Of a stretch of 64,000 bases of DNA, positions 1-11,800 are shown in pieces; position 1 is the stretch's first letter, and every line of letters starts with the position of its first letter. Source of the DNA: Azorinus chamasolen (Eukaryota > Mollusca > Bivalvia > Cardiida > Solecurtidae). Under the pieces are notes generated by a model. That model had not been told where the DNA came from and ran no database searches. It was given only the letters and a program-made list of their open reading frames with translations. The stretch is taken from positions 35,194,109 through 35,258,108 of the forward strand of contig OY755244.1 in NCBI GenBank assembly GCA_963576725.1. The letters are read 5' to 3'. A program made the position numbers and the translations under genes.

Positions 1-945
1 ATACACCTTTCTACGCCTTTGCAAACAGAGTAGACCCAGACCAGACTGCTCCTATAGACGCCGTCTGATCAGGATCTGTTCTGTTTGCTTACGATATAAT
101 ATAGATATAATTCTACAATTTCTTCCATAGCCAAACATTCCTATTTCCATAACTTCATGCGCTATTACAACATTAATGGAATTAATATTCATTATGTCAT
201 TTCTTACATGAATATTCATGTAGTAAAAGATTAAAGTACAGTATGTATTCTATAATTCAACCCTTTACTCCATGAATATTCATGTAAGACACAATCATAT
301 CATTAATATTAGATCTAATAAGATTAGTTTTTTATAATGGCATATGAACTGATGGCATTTTGGCTTAGACAGAAACTGTATAATCATATCTATATTATTC
401 TAATTTATACCATAAGCAAACAGAGCAGGCCCTGATCAGATGGCTCCTTTAGGAGCCGTCTGATCTGGGTCTACTCTGTTTGTAGAGACGTAGAAAAGTG
501 TATCTATGGAGTAAAGGGTTAAGCAGATAACACGTGTAAGCAAAATATACTTAGTAGTGAAAGAATAAATCATAACCCTCTACTCCATGAGTATTCTTGT
601 CAGAAATAACGACTGTATGCTTGTTAATTAGCTGAATTTTTTATAATGGCACCCTGTACAAGGGAATTTTAATGGCCAAAAAATAGCTCTGGGTATACTC
701 TGTTTGCAAAGGCGTAGAAATGTGTATTTATGGAGTATAGGGTTATCGCTTTACTCCATAGACGCATTTTAACGCATTTGCAAACAGAGTAGATCCAGAT
801 CAGAAATAATATAGACCTGCTTCTATAGTTTCTGCCATAGACACAAACGTCTGTGTTCACGTGCTATTAGGTAAATATGATTGCAAATGTTGACATTCAT
901 GACGTCATTATGTATTACATTAATATTCATGATGTAAAGTGTTAA
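1..945. mobile_element. Cluster of four family A piggyBac-like MITEs
   Basis: Four copies lie end to end: 1-234 (cut by the window edge), 257-522 (opposite orientation), about 573-746 and about 750-944. Family A is about 250 bp with TTAA target sites, ends like CCCTTTACTCCAT, and a central hairpin of AAACAG-AGTAGACCC-GATCAGACG type around GCTCCTATAGGAGC. The other half is AT-rich and carries ATATTCATG motifs. The best hairpin here is around 418-482. No transposase is encoded. Confidence 0.8.
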
Positions 946-967
946 AGGTAGCTAAACTTTTACTTAC

Positions 968-1099
968 CCCAGAGTTTATGAGCTCCATATCTGTCGACTT
1001 ATGGATGAGTACCTTTCCATAACTTCCTATTATAAGATCTGATCTCAGCACGGTTAAAATTAGAATAGTTATCCAGAACTTCGTCAAGGCAGTGTTCAT
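968..1099 (-). CDS. First coding exon of a secreted or membrane protein (partial gene)
   Basis: Reading leftwards, ATG at 1099-1097 opens 44 codons that stop being exonic at a strong donor, GGG|GTAAGT, with the exon ending at 968 in phase 0. The peptide begins MNTALTKFW, followed by an uninterrupted hydrophobic stretch (ITILILTVL), and then turns polar; this is a typical eukaryotic signal peptide of about 20-27 residues. After it come about 18 polar residues ending INSG. Everything to the left is family A transposon, so the next exon must lie outside the window. The family cannot be named from 44 residues. A possible 5'-UTR acceptor (GGTTTCAG) lies about 45 bases upstream. Confidence 0.6.
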
Positions 1100-1723
1100 A
1101 CTTATAGCTGTTGCCCCACCCATCGTTACATAATCCTGAAACCTTAATCTGGTTGGCAATTCCTGCTGTGAGATCATATACCTTAAATTGCGGATAAACG
1201 TATGCAAATAGTGCAGACCCAGATCAAACAGCTCCTAAAGGAGCAGTTTGATCAGGGTCTACACTATTTGCGACTATATCAGTCTAATTAAAAGGAAGGC
1301 CAAATCAAAATGATGCTAAAGCTTCACAAACTGCTGGTATTCTGCACTAGCTGATAGACTGTGATACGCACCGGGCAAAACGCCTAAATAACTTTTACTT
1401 GCCAAAACTGTGCCTAACTTTAATACAAAATAGATTTTAAGAAATCAACACCCATGAATATAATGATAACTCCTCCATGGCGTTCGACACAGGTGTGTTT
1501 ACCAACTTTATCTCATTTGTTTACTTTTATGATTTAATTTATTACACCATTTGCAGGTTTTGAATAATATAAAGCTTTAAGACAGAATATATTACAATCC
1601 ACTGGTGTATCCCTTTTGTAAAATATCCTGTTTTTATTTGCATTTCTTGTGTGCACTGTTACACATGCTAATAATTGTCGTCTGCAAAAGGTTTCGTCTG
1701 TAACAAATTGTTTACCAGTGTTC
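1100..1723. repeat. Gene-poor stretch with one hairpin
   Basis: The notable item is a palindrome at 1204-1272, with AAATAGTGCAGACCC-type arms around GCTCCTAAAGGAGC. It belongs to the same hairpin lineage as families A and C. The stretch 1280-1720 is unique-looking AT-rich DNA with fragments resembling family D (a GCAGACGAC motif near 1685 on the complement). No convincing exon was seen. Confidence 0.5.
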
Positions 1724-1951
1724 TTAACCCATTCCCTCATAAGTTATTTTAGATACAACCACTTTGAATAAATCTACCGAAAAGGAGCATTAACTAGAGA
1801 AAAGGAAAATTTTAGAATTTTGTAGTTTGAAACCATTGTGATAGATAGAGCATTTGCTCCTATAGGAGCAAATGCTCTATTTATCACAATGGTTTCACAA
1901 AGTTACTTTTACAGAGTCGTCAAAAGTCGTCAATATGAGGGAATGGGTTAA
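1724..1951. mobile_element. Family B piggyBac-like MITE
   Basis: A complete element of about 228 bp: TTAACCCATTCCCTCAT at one end, GAGGGAATGGGTTAA at the other. Its central palindrome has arms AAACCATTGTGATA...GAGCATTT around GCTCCTATAGGAGC. The flank CTTTTCGGTAGATTTATTC (complement) is diagnostic of the family. Confidence 0.85.
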
Positions 1952-2700
1952 AATCATAAAATCAGTAACATAGGTTGGATCCAGATGAGTGGCCGAGTAG
2001 CTCGGCGTCTCATCTGGATCCAAACTCTTTGCGCACGTGATCACGCGACCGCCGCTAGGGTGTGGTTTGTTTATATCGCCTTGAGTCACTTACATGGATT
2101 TTATTTTCAAACAATGAAGACCCAGATAAGGAGACGCATGGTACATCTATCTGATCAGTGTCTATGCTGTGTACACAATGTCAATGCGATTTTGTGTCAG
2201 AAACGCACCTCCAAAAGATTTATAAATTTTATGTGCTCAAAAATACTTTTGAGCGAATCTATTTAAGCTATAAATATACAGGTATAACACCTTATCATCA
2301 TTACAAATGATGTCAGATAAAATCTCTTATATTTTTCAAGTTTTACTTACTTCAATGTCTTTCAGGCTTTTGAGAAACCATTCCCCGAGTGTCAAACAGC
2401 TTGGATCCTGACGAGACGCCGAGTTAACCGGCATTTCGTCTGGGTCCAATCTGTTTGCAAAAGATAGGTAACGATTAACATGATAAGGATTCGCCCTCTT
2501 AATGCTGAATATTCAAAATGGAATAATTCACTAGTATTTAACTGTCCATTCAGTTTATAAGGATTAAATATTCTTGAAGACTTTCAATGACAAACAGTGC
2601 AGACCCTGATCAGAGGGCTTCTGTAGGAGCCCTCTGATCTGGGTCTACACTGTTTGCGCGTGCCACTAAACTCATTGCCCGCATTCAAAGGGTTTACTTA
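1952..2700. repeat. D-type and I-type hairpin elements
   Basis: Two D-type hairpins (1975-2034 and about 2395-2460) share the GGATCC-GATGAGACGCCGAG arm. An I-type element (about 2540-2700) has the hairpin GTGCAGACCC..GAGGGC around a GCTTCTGTAGGAGC core. Short ORFs here are translations of the palindromes. Confidence 0.65.
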
Positions 2701-2859
2701 AAGCTGTGCATGTGGTGTGAAACTGCTTATTATGCAAGACACGTCAACTTTGACTAAATATCATTTTACTATCTCTGCGGTTGTTCTATTCACTCATCCC
2801 TTTATTCAGACGAGATTAGAGACGCGTGTACACTATACCACCTTATAAATGAGTCATTA

Positions 2860-3340
2860 ACCATTCACTCCATAAATACGCCTTTCTACGCCCTTCTACG
2901 CCTTTCTACGCCTTTCTACGCCCTTCTACGCCTTTCTACGCCTTTCTATACGCCTTTGCAAACAGAGCAGACCCTGATTAGACAGCTCCTACTTGAACCG
3001 TCTGCTTATGATATAACATAGGTATGGTTCTACAGCCTCTGCCATTGCCAAAATGCCTTGCGTTCGTGTGATATTATATAAAAAGAATCTAATTAATATT
3101 CAATATGTCATTATTTCTTACATGAATAATTGAATATTCATGGAGTAAAAGGTAAATGGCTAATCATTCTATCTAATGAATGTAAACAATATTGATGCCA
3201 TGAAAAGGTATAGGTTGATTTTGTTATATTGACATTTGCGTTGGCAGAGACTGTAGAATCAGATCTTGATACATGTATTCCTATAAGCAAACAGAGCAGA
3301 TCCTGATCAGACGGACCCTACAGCACTAAGCTTCTGACTG
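2860..3340. mobile_element. Family A copies, one with a tandemly expanded end
   Basis: A family A element begins near 2866. Its subterminal CTTTCTACGCC/CCTTCTACGCC unit is repeated about six times at 2880-2945, then the usual GCAAACAGAG hairpin start follows. A second, partial copy in the other orientation covers about 3230-3330. Confidence 0.7.
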
Positions 3341-3434
3341 TCTTAACCTTTTCCTTGTTTAACATTTAGTCGTGTTTTCATAGTCAAATCAATATAGGAC
3401 TGTAGTACTTACCTTATTTTACCAAAGCAGTAAT

Positions 3435-3775
3435 ACATTCTCTCTCTCCCTCTCACACACACACACTCACTCTCTGTGACTCTCTCCCTCTTCTCCTTTT
3501 TCTCTTGCTAACCTGCTCTCACAATATATGTCTCCATGTCTCTCTATTTCTGTCTCTGTGTCTCACTGTCTCCATGTTTTTCTATCTCTGTCTCTTTCTG
3601 TCCCTCTGTCTGTCTGTCTCAGTCTCTCTCTGCCTCTGTTTCTGTCTCTGTCTGTCTGTCTGTCTGTTTCTCTGTGTGTGCCTTTTTTCTGTATCTATCT
3701 GTGTATGTCTGTCTGCCTGTCTTTATCTGTATGTCTGTCTCTCTATATTTCTCTCTCTCTCTCTCTCTCTGTCCT
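3435..3775. repeat. Pyrimidine microsatellite (CTCTGT/CTGT rich)
   Basis: About 340 bp of TCTC, TCTG and CACA runs. All three plus frames are open because the tract lacks A-rich stops. The predicted peptides are pure Cys/Leu/Ser/Val low complexity, so this is a simple repeat and not a gene. Confidence 0.9.
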
Positions 3776-4150
3776 GTTTACTTTTTTATGTGCGGGGTCC
3801 GTCTATATAAGACCTTATCAAACAATGCTGAGGCAGCCATTAGATCAGGATCTGCATTGTTTGCCATACAAAATTACAAATGAAAACAATGTCAGTGATA
3901 ACTGTTTGGTGATTAAATATACAGTGAATGGTGAGAAAGTTTTAATTGTTCAGCAGTTTAAGGGTTTTTTCCTTTACCTGATGAATATCCGGGACTATCC
4001 TGTTTGTATAGACGTCAAAGGTGTCTTTTACAGGTAAAGTGTTTAGTCTTTAAATAGCCTGTTATAAAGTCTGCTTCATATACGATCTGTTAACAGTTCT
4101 AATTTTCTTCCGATTCGTACAAGCATTGGAGAAACGATTGACCCAGTGTC
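3776..4150. other. No gene seen
   Basis: Contains a decayed hairpin near 3813-3870 (CAAACAATGCTGAGG... CTGCATTGTTTG) and AT-rich DNA. No splice-supported exon. Confidence 0.4.
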
Positions 4151-4213
4151 AAACAGCTTGGATCCAGATGAGACGCCGAGTTACTCGGCGTCTCATCTGG
4201 ATCCAAGCTGTTT
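4151..4213. repeat. Perfect 31+1+31 bp palindrome (D-type hairpin)
   Basis: The arm from AAACAGCTTGGATCCAG to CGCCGAGT is repeated exactly inverted, with a single central base. It is the cleanest copy of the D hairpin in the window. Related copies lie at 16696-16758, 31503-31565, 45057-45119, 52375-52436 and 57465-57528. Confidence 0.9.
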
Positions 4214-4229
4214 GCAAATGTCAATACGA

Positions 4230-4860
4230 CAACTACAGTGAAACCTCGATCTCTCGAACTTTAAGGGACCATACAAATTACTTCGAAATAACGGGAGTTA
4301 GAGACAGCCTATTTTAACTTTCTCGATATTAAATATTTTTTAATTGCCTCAAATCTCGTTTATATATTTTGTTTTTTTCTTTTTTATCATTGTAAAACTA
4401 ATTAATGTTTATATTTCAACTCCAATTAAAGCATAAATTATATGTATGCATTTTTTAAAACTGTAAGGATAAACATAAATGCTTATTATAATTAGGAGAA
4501 AAGCATATGGCTGTCAAGTAAGGGAAGTAACTCTTGTACAGCCATGATAAGGATTTTAGTAACCCCATATGGAATCTATGGGGTTTTCTCGTGACCCCAA
4601 TTGACCAATGGAATGACTAGAATTTAGTAGGAGGTAAGATAAGACAACTTAATTAAGGTCGCAAATAATGCTGAAAGCTCCTGTAGGTGCGTTCGGCACT
4701 ACGTGTGACCTGCATCAAGCTGTCGAATGTTTTTATAGATTTTTGCAGCCAGTGGTGAATGTTAAAACAATTCTGTACTATAAATTTTTGAAGGGACTAA
4801 ACTTTTCACTCGAGTTATATCAATGTTCGAGGCATCCGAGGTTCCATTCTATTTCTAAAG
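4230..4860. mobile_element. Degenerate family F pogo-like MITE
   Basis: The left end ACAGTGAAACCTCGATCTCTC and an inner region near 4670-4850 (TAATGCTGAAAGCTCCTGTAGG, then GAAGGGACTAAACTTTT, TCGAGTTAT) match intact F elements at 13.2 and 18.5 kb. About 300 bp of unrelated AT-rich DNA separates the parts, so this is an old copy with an insertion or heavy drift. Confidence 0.55.
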
Positions 4861-4959
4861 ATTAAAGGGAAAAGAAGAGCGTAAAAACACATGAAGTGTA
4901 TGCGAGAAATGGGGTAAAGGTGCATTTTTGATACGAACAGGACGAACACACAATTTAGT

Positions 4960-5412
4960 CATTTCCCTCATTTAAACGCGTTTTCACCCATTTGCAAACA
5001 GAGAAGACCCAGATCTCTGATCTGGATATGTCCTGTTTGCTTATGTAATTATAATAGGTCTGACTCTTAGATTTCTAAAAATACCAAAATACCATGTATA
5101 CATATGCCGTAATAAACAAATCAGCTAATAAATATTCATGAAGTCATTATTTCTTACATGTATATTGAACAGGGAAAGGGTTAAAAATACAGGCGGGTAA
5201 AGTAAGAATTAAAGAAATAATAGAAATAAGTAAAATGTATTTACAAATAAATTCACACACTCTAACAACAAACTAATATGGCTAAGCAGAGGTTGTACTA
5301 GGAACTTTCTACATTACTTTTGTCCTGCATTAAGCAACCACCTGCTTGTAAAGACTCCTATGTTAAAAATGAATGCCTGCATAAGAAAGGTACTACAAAT
5401 AAATTGCTGAGT
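4960..5412. mobile_element. Family A copy and H fragment downstream of the receptor gene
   Basis: A shortened A element (about 4960-5184) has its hairpin reduced to CAGATCTCTGATCTGG. At 5285-5370 lies the right hairpin arm of an H element (ACTTTTGTCCTGCATTAAGC, CACCTGCTTG). The receptor 3' UTR, reading leftwards from 5412, probably runs into this H fragment. I see no clear AATAAA close to the stop. Confidence 0.6.
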
Positions 5413-5826
5413 TCAGTTATTGATTTCATCATCGTCCGAATCTATCACAAACACTGGCTTTTCTTTCGGAGTAGCAAGCCTATTTTCAGCATCCAGAACC
5501 TCCTCGATGTATCCAGAATCTGTTACCGATTCAACCGTATTAGACATATCTGTATCTCCAGCTAGACTGTCATAGTCTGTATCCTGTAGTTTTATGTCGT
5601 CTAGAACAGCATTCTTTGCGGTAGCCTTTTTCTTGCTTTTATCAACTTTTGCATACGTCGTGTCCTCTTTCTTTTTCAGACTGGAGTCTCGCATTGTTAC
5701 TATTTCTTCGTACATTTTGTCCTGGTCAGCCATCAAATCCTCTATGATGGCATTAGAGGCCAACACCTGCGCATAGTTTGGGTTGGCAAAATGGCCAGAT
5801 TCCACGTCGTGTCTCGATCCACATCC
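5413..5826 (-). CDS. Receptor exon 7: tyrosine-motif tail and stop
   Basis: Acceptor ATTTTTTTCTAG, then 137 codons and TGA at 5415-5413. The tail has NPNYAQV (NPxY-type, PTB or endocytic), MYEEIV (matches the pYEEI preference of Src-family SH2 domains), TTYAKV (TxYxxV, ITSM-like), TDYDSL (TxYxxL) and GYIEEV. A Lys-rich patch lies between Y207 and Y253, and the C-terminus is acidic (DSDDDE). An ATG-less ORF starts at 5805; the splice acceptor shows seven further residues upstream. Confidence 0.8.
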   Translation of the reverse strand, partial: GCGSRHDVESGHFANPNYAQVLASNAIIEDLMADQDKMYEEIVTMRDSSLKKKEDTTYAKVDKSKKKATAKNAVLDDIKLQDTDYDSLAGDTDMSNTVESVTDSGYIEEVLDAENRLATPKEKPVFVIDSDDDEINN

Positions 5827-8800
5827 CTAGAAAAAAATACCAAGCCATGTTATTTCTTACTTGAACATTCATCATAAAAAAAAGATATCTATGTTCTATT
5901 CTGAAGTTTCTTAGTAACAAACTTGTATTCTGACAGGATATTGGCCAGGTTGGGAAATAGGCGAACACTCGAACGAAAGGAAAGTGTCTTCGCCATGTAT
6001 GAAAAGAAACACAAGTACATGTACTTAGTTTTTCGACATAGCTTATGCCGAGTCATTAATTAATCAGATGATCTATGGATCGGGATACAAACTGTTTGTC
6101 CCTTTCCCTCATACAAACGCCTTTTCACGCCTTTCAAAACATAGTAGATCCAGATCAGACGGTTCCTATAGGAACCGTCTGATCATGGTCTGCTCTGTTT
6201 GCTTATGTTATAATATAGATCTGACAACAGTTTCTTCCAGAGCTAAAATGTCATGTCTTCATATGTCGTTCTTAAAATAATCTAATTAATATTCATGATG
6301 TAATTATTTCTTACACCAATATGCAACAGGGAAATTGTTAATCGATAATTTTTAAATAGATAATTTACAGGAAGTTTCATACAGTCATATTTCCTATGGT
6401 TACACCCTTATCACCCGGCTCGCATTTGCATAAACATGTCTCATCAGGATCCAAACTGTGTAACACATTTCATTCAAGACTATTTTTAGATCCAACCTAT
6501 CAGAACAAGTCTACCGAAAAGGAGCATGTGCTGGAGAAAAGGAAATTTTTTGATTTGTGTAGTTTTTAAACCATTATGATAAATACAGCATCACAATGGT
6601 TTCAAAAAGTGACTTTTACAGAAGCGCCAAAAGGGTCAATAGGAGGGAATGGGTTAATACTCGATCATTTGTTCTAAATTCTAAACGAATCGGAAACAGG
6701 CAAAAAAATGCACCATATCAGAATTTGAGCAAACATTATTTTTGACAATGGTTGTGTGTTTGTGGGTTGGCGGTGGGAGTGGGGGCTGTGATCTTACATT
6801 AGAGACTGTGATGATGTGCTGCAAGGCTGCGAGACTCTGTACTTTCTGTAGCATTGCTAGGTTCCGCTGTTCAGACTCCCTGCCAGCAACACAATAATTA
6901 TTATATTAACATACAAACATATTGTAACTTATCATACAATCAAGTGTCGCCAATGCGACCACAACACTTATTAACCCTTCGCTTGCTATTCACGTCAATA
7001 TACCTACCTGTAAATAGTGAAGACCCAGATGAGACAGCTCCTGCAGGAGCTGTCTCATCAGGGTCTGCACTATTTACAAGTTGATTGTGCAACCAGTGCA
7101 CGCCACAGCAGTGATTGCACAGCGAAATACGTGTACACAGTGTAGATATATGTAATTATACAACAGGACATGTGTAAAGAAGGAGAAATGTATTTTAAAA
7201 TTCAGCAAGAGAAGGGTTAACACAGGAGTCTGTATAAGCATGTGGTTGCTTCATGCTGGGCAAACGTAATGCAGAAAGCTCCTACAACTTTAGTCCTGCA
7301 TAAGCTACTGGATCTATTCTGTTTGTATATGTTTGAAAAGACGTATATATGAAGGAAAGGGTTAAGCAGACATCTTTGTGTCAACAGGCTAGGTGTTAAA
7401 ACAACAGGAAAGCAGTGACGGTCTTTATTATAAAGGGAAATAACTTATTTCAGAAAAGTCTTGTTATATGGAGGAGTTGCCTATACCCCGATAACACTCG
7501 ATTTACTCTCTTTCCGCGATAAATTCAATCCGGAATCGAGTAACCATTTTTTTCATATTCTCATTGATTCAATGCACCAGTATTTTTGTATACGCAATCA
7601 GTGTAGACCCATTTGAATTTGCAATCAGTGTAAACCTAGAGTGCTCCTAGAGGAGTCCTCTGATCGGGGTCGACACTGTTACTGTTTGTCATCTAAAATC
7701 CTTTAATACAGAATGTACTCTATTAAGCAATAATGGAGCATTCCACATTGTAACATTTTACAGAAGGCCACAATAAAGCATTTAACCCTTTCAACGCTGA
7801 ATTGTCAAATTGACTATTCCAACATTCAAACTTGGTCAAGCTTACTATGAATATTTAGGCATTTTTAAAAGAAACATGTAGCATGGAAAACTGCATACCC
7901 TGATGAGAGGTCTTCCCTAGGAGCATTTTCATTTGGGTCTACACTGTTTGCAAAAGTTACAACAGTCTACACTGTTAACCATTTCCTTCATATAATAGTA
8001 TAACATACCACATCATGGTATAAAATGGATATTATGGTATAAAATGGATACGATATTGCAGCTTCTGCTCGAGTCAAATGCCATGTGTTCATATGCTATT
8101 ATGAAAAATGATCTAATTAATGATGTCACTATTACTTACATGAATATTCGGGTAAAGGATTAACAGTAAACTAAACGAATAAATCTTCATATGGTTTCCA
8201 GTCTACCTACCATTTCGTATTCCTGCATTTCCATACAACGAAGATAACTACTGCTAGCATTGTGGCGCCAGTTATGAAGGAAACCAGCACGGCAAGGGAA
8301 AGGTCCTTCAGTGTGAAGTAGTTGGCATCCTTCGGACAATCTTGGTTGCTAGGATACTGTACAGCTGTAAGAGCGGATAGAATCACAATTTTGAGAGAAC
8401 TCGCCATTCTTGTGATAGAAATGATGTGTTGAGCAGTTGATCGGTTTAGAGAGATTTTACTATACAAAGGTTAAAATAAGATGAGTAATTAAAACATTTT
8501 TAAGAATAACTTCTTTATTTCTCCACGAAACCCTATGTTTTGACCACACTTTAGAATCGTCTTAAACCCTATACTGTGACCACTCTTTAGAATCGTCTCG
8601 AAGAGACGACTCTAAAGAGTAGTCATATCATAGGGTTTGGTGGAGAAATGACGATTTTGGCATTTGAGTATGCACCTTTATCTGTTGCTCTGCTGTACCA
8701 ACGAACATTTGGCTGTGTAATATTGTCATGGAGATTGGCAGCAGATTAAGGGTAAAGGACTAAAGAGGAAATGAATGACCATTTAAAGCGAATCGTCTGT

Positions 8801-11800
8801 TATAAACTAAAGGCCGATTATACAATTTGGTTAACATTTCCTGGTTCACTAACTGTATAAATATAGAGCTAAATTCTAGCTAAAAGGGGAGACTTGGGAG
8901 ACCGCCTGGAGACCGGCTGGAGAGTGGCCAAGGGTCTGGGTCTAGAAGTCGGGGAGATGCTGCCAGTTTCACATATCTCTAGGTTTGAGAAATAAAGTTC
9001 AGAACAGAAGTTATGGTGTCGTTATTATCCTAACCGCTATATTATAGCTGATTGCAAACATAACAATTACAAACAAATACTTAAGAAAATGTTTTCTTCT
9101 GTTTAAAAACGTTCTCTCTATATACGCATTTTATGTCTTTGCAAACAGAGTAGACCCAGATCAGACGGTTCACGTATGAGACATCTGGTAGCTACATTAT
9201 TCATCTGAGCAGGGTCTGCTGTGTTTGCTTATGAAATGATATAGATCTGATTCTAAATTTTGAGCACGATTTAATGACAAGTTATCCATACCTGTATTTG
9301 ACTGGTGTGGCGATGACCCCACAGGAAAGAGTCTTTTGCAGGTAACAGCCAAAGATTCTGTAAAAAACCAACATAACACTATTTACTTATATGAGTGACA
9401 CTTTCAGCCATTACATATGCAATACTTCTGTTACAATTTCCAAGTAGATAAGTTTTCCTTTTATTCTAACAAAAGACACCCAGAATAATTATTCAATAGT
9501 TTGGATCGAGTTAAGATATGATTATACACGCCCTGTAATCTCTGGCTCCATCACATTTTGCGATGTATTGAAAAAAGAGCCAAAGAAATTTCCGAGAAGC
9601 AGCCAACGACAGGAAATGACCACGAAAGGTAAGACAAACAGTGCATCGTGCACATATTTCTTCCTCTATAAAAGCCATCAAGTATTTTTCCAAAACTCGG
9701 ACAACGTCATACCACATAGAATTGATCATACCTTAAGTCCGCGTTGGTAGCTTAATACAGGACAATGTTATTCAGAAAACTCTCATAAGGAACTTTTTGC
9801 ATTATTTTTACCCTGCATTAAATTAAATTACCCTGCATTCAATCACTTGCTTTGAAAGATTCATATTTAAGCAACCACTTGCTTGTAAATACTCGTTTTA
9901 ACCCTTTACTCCATAAATACTCCATAAATCCTGTAGGGGTCGTCTGATCAGGGTCTGCTCTGTTTATGAAATAATATAGATCAAATTCTACTGTTTCTGT
10001 CATAAAAATTCCCTTGTTCACAGTGATTTTTATTAACGTTCAGTTAATAAATATCAATACTGTCATTATTTTTGTCATCAATAGCCACGGAGTAATGGTT
10101 TAACCCTGTACTCCATGAATATTCACGTAAGAAATGATGACGCCATGACGCCATGAATATCAATTAGATTAATTTTTAAAATGGCATACATGTATTAACA
10201 CATGATTTTGTTTTGCGAAATTATGAATTATATAATCAGATCTATTTTATTACATAAGCAAATAGAGCAGAACCTGATCAGATGGCTCCTACAGGAGCCA
10301 TCTGATCTGGGTCTACTCTGTTTGCAAATGCGTAGAAAGGCGTATTTATGGAGTAAAGGGTTAAAACATCATTCACCCAAATCCCACTAAGCGATGACTA
10401 GACTCGCATATTGCAAAGAGCTTGGATCTAGATGAGACGCCGAGTAACTCGGTATCTCACCAGACTCCAAGCCGTTTGAAACTCGGTCAGTGGTTTCTCA
10501 AAAGCTTGATCGAACCGGAAGTGGTACAAATTGCACCAGATACAAATCTGAGCAGACTTTTTTTTTAACTGAGAAGACAATTTTTTTTCACGGCGTGGTA
10601 AGGTTTATTAGCTTTTAGGACGGTACATACCTCTGGGATCTATGGCCGGTGATCGTGGAGTGTTTTCTGTCCTGATTAGTGTTTTACAAACACCGAAAAA
10701 AGCATCTGAAACAATTTATGATGACACATTTGACAACTGTTGACGAGTGTCACACTTTGAATGCGGGACATGTATGCACTGACATTTTGGAAAAGCCCTC
10801 TGATTAGGGTCTGCATTGTTTTTCTTTCAAAATCCACAAGTAATTTAACCCTTTCGCTGCCAATGCCGGATCTGTGATTACCTATGCAAACACTTTGGAT
10901 CCAAACTGTTTGTTACTGTAACTATGTTTTTGAAACAAAAATGAAAAAAAATATGAAAATTTGTAGCAGACGACAAAGTTAGCAGACAACAGAGTTTGGC
11001 AGTGAAAGGGTTAAAACACCGTTGGGCTATTACACTATGGAAATTCAGCTGTTAACCCTTTCACCGCCAACGTCGTAAAAATGCACCACGGCAAATAGTG
11101 CAGTCCCAAATCAGACGCCACATTTTCATCTTTACAAAGCGACGACTTTTTTTTTAAATAAAAACGATGGACAAATTCAAACAGACGATACATTTACCAG
11201 GTTGTTAAGATAGAAAATGAAGCTTTAACCCATTCCTTCATTTAAACGCATGTTCACTCGTTTGCAAACAGAATAGGTCCAGATCAGACGGCTCCTATAG
11301 GAGCCATCTGATAAGGGCATGCTCTGTTCGCTAATGGAATTTAAACGATCTGTTTCTTTCCTTTCTAAAATGGCTACAATGTTCTACCTTCCATATGTCA
11401 TTATAACTGCTTTGTTTATGAATGCTCAGTAAGTATTGACATTTGGAATAAATATAGAACAAGGAAAGGGTTAAAACCATTCAGACAGGTATCGGGGTTC
11501 GACTTTCTAACACGTTTAATCACTTTGTGAATGTTATTTATTGGATAATGTTGTAACACCCACCTTTGATGCATGCCATTAACCCTTTCTTCCATCTTCT
11601 ATGTTTATTCCAAATTTCAAGACCTACTGAATATTCATGGACAAAATAGTTAAAATGGAATATTGAAGGTGGAACAGTGTGGTCGTTTTAGAAACTAAAG
11701 AAACATACTTTAAATTCAAATTAGCAAACAGAGCAAACCCTGATCAGACGACTCCTATAGCAGCCTTCTGATCTGGGTCTACCCTGTTTGCAAATGTGTG

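Noticed and set aside
3505..4037. Overlapping 101-169 codon plus-strand ORFs.
   Set aside because: Translations of a CTCTGT microsatellite in three frames.
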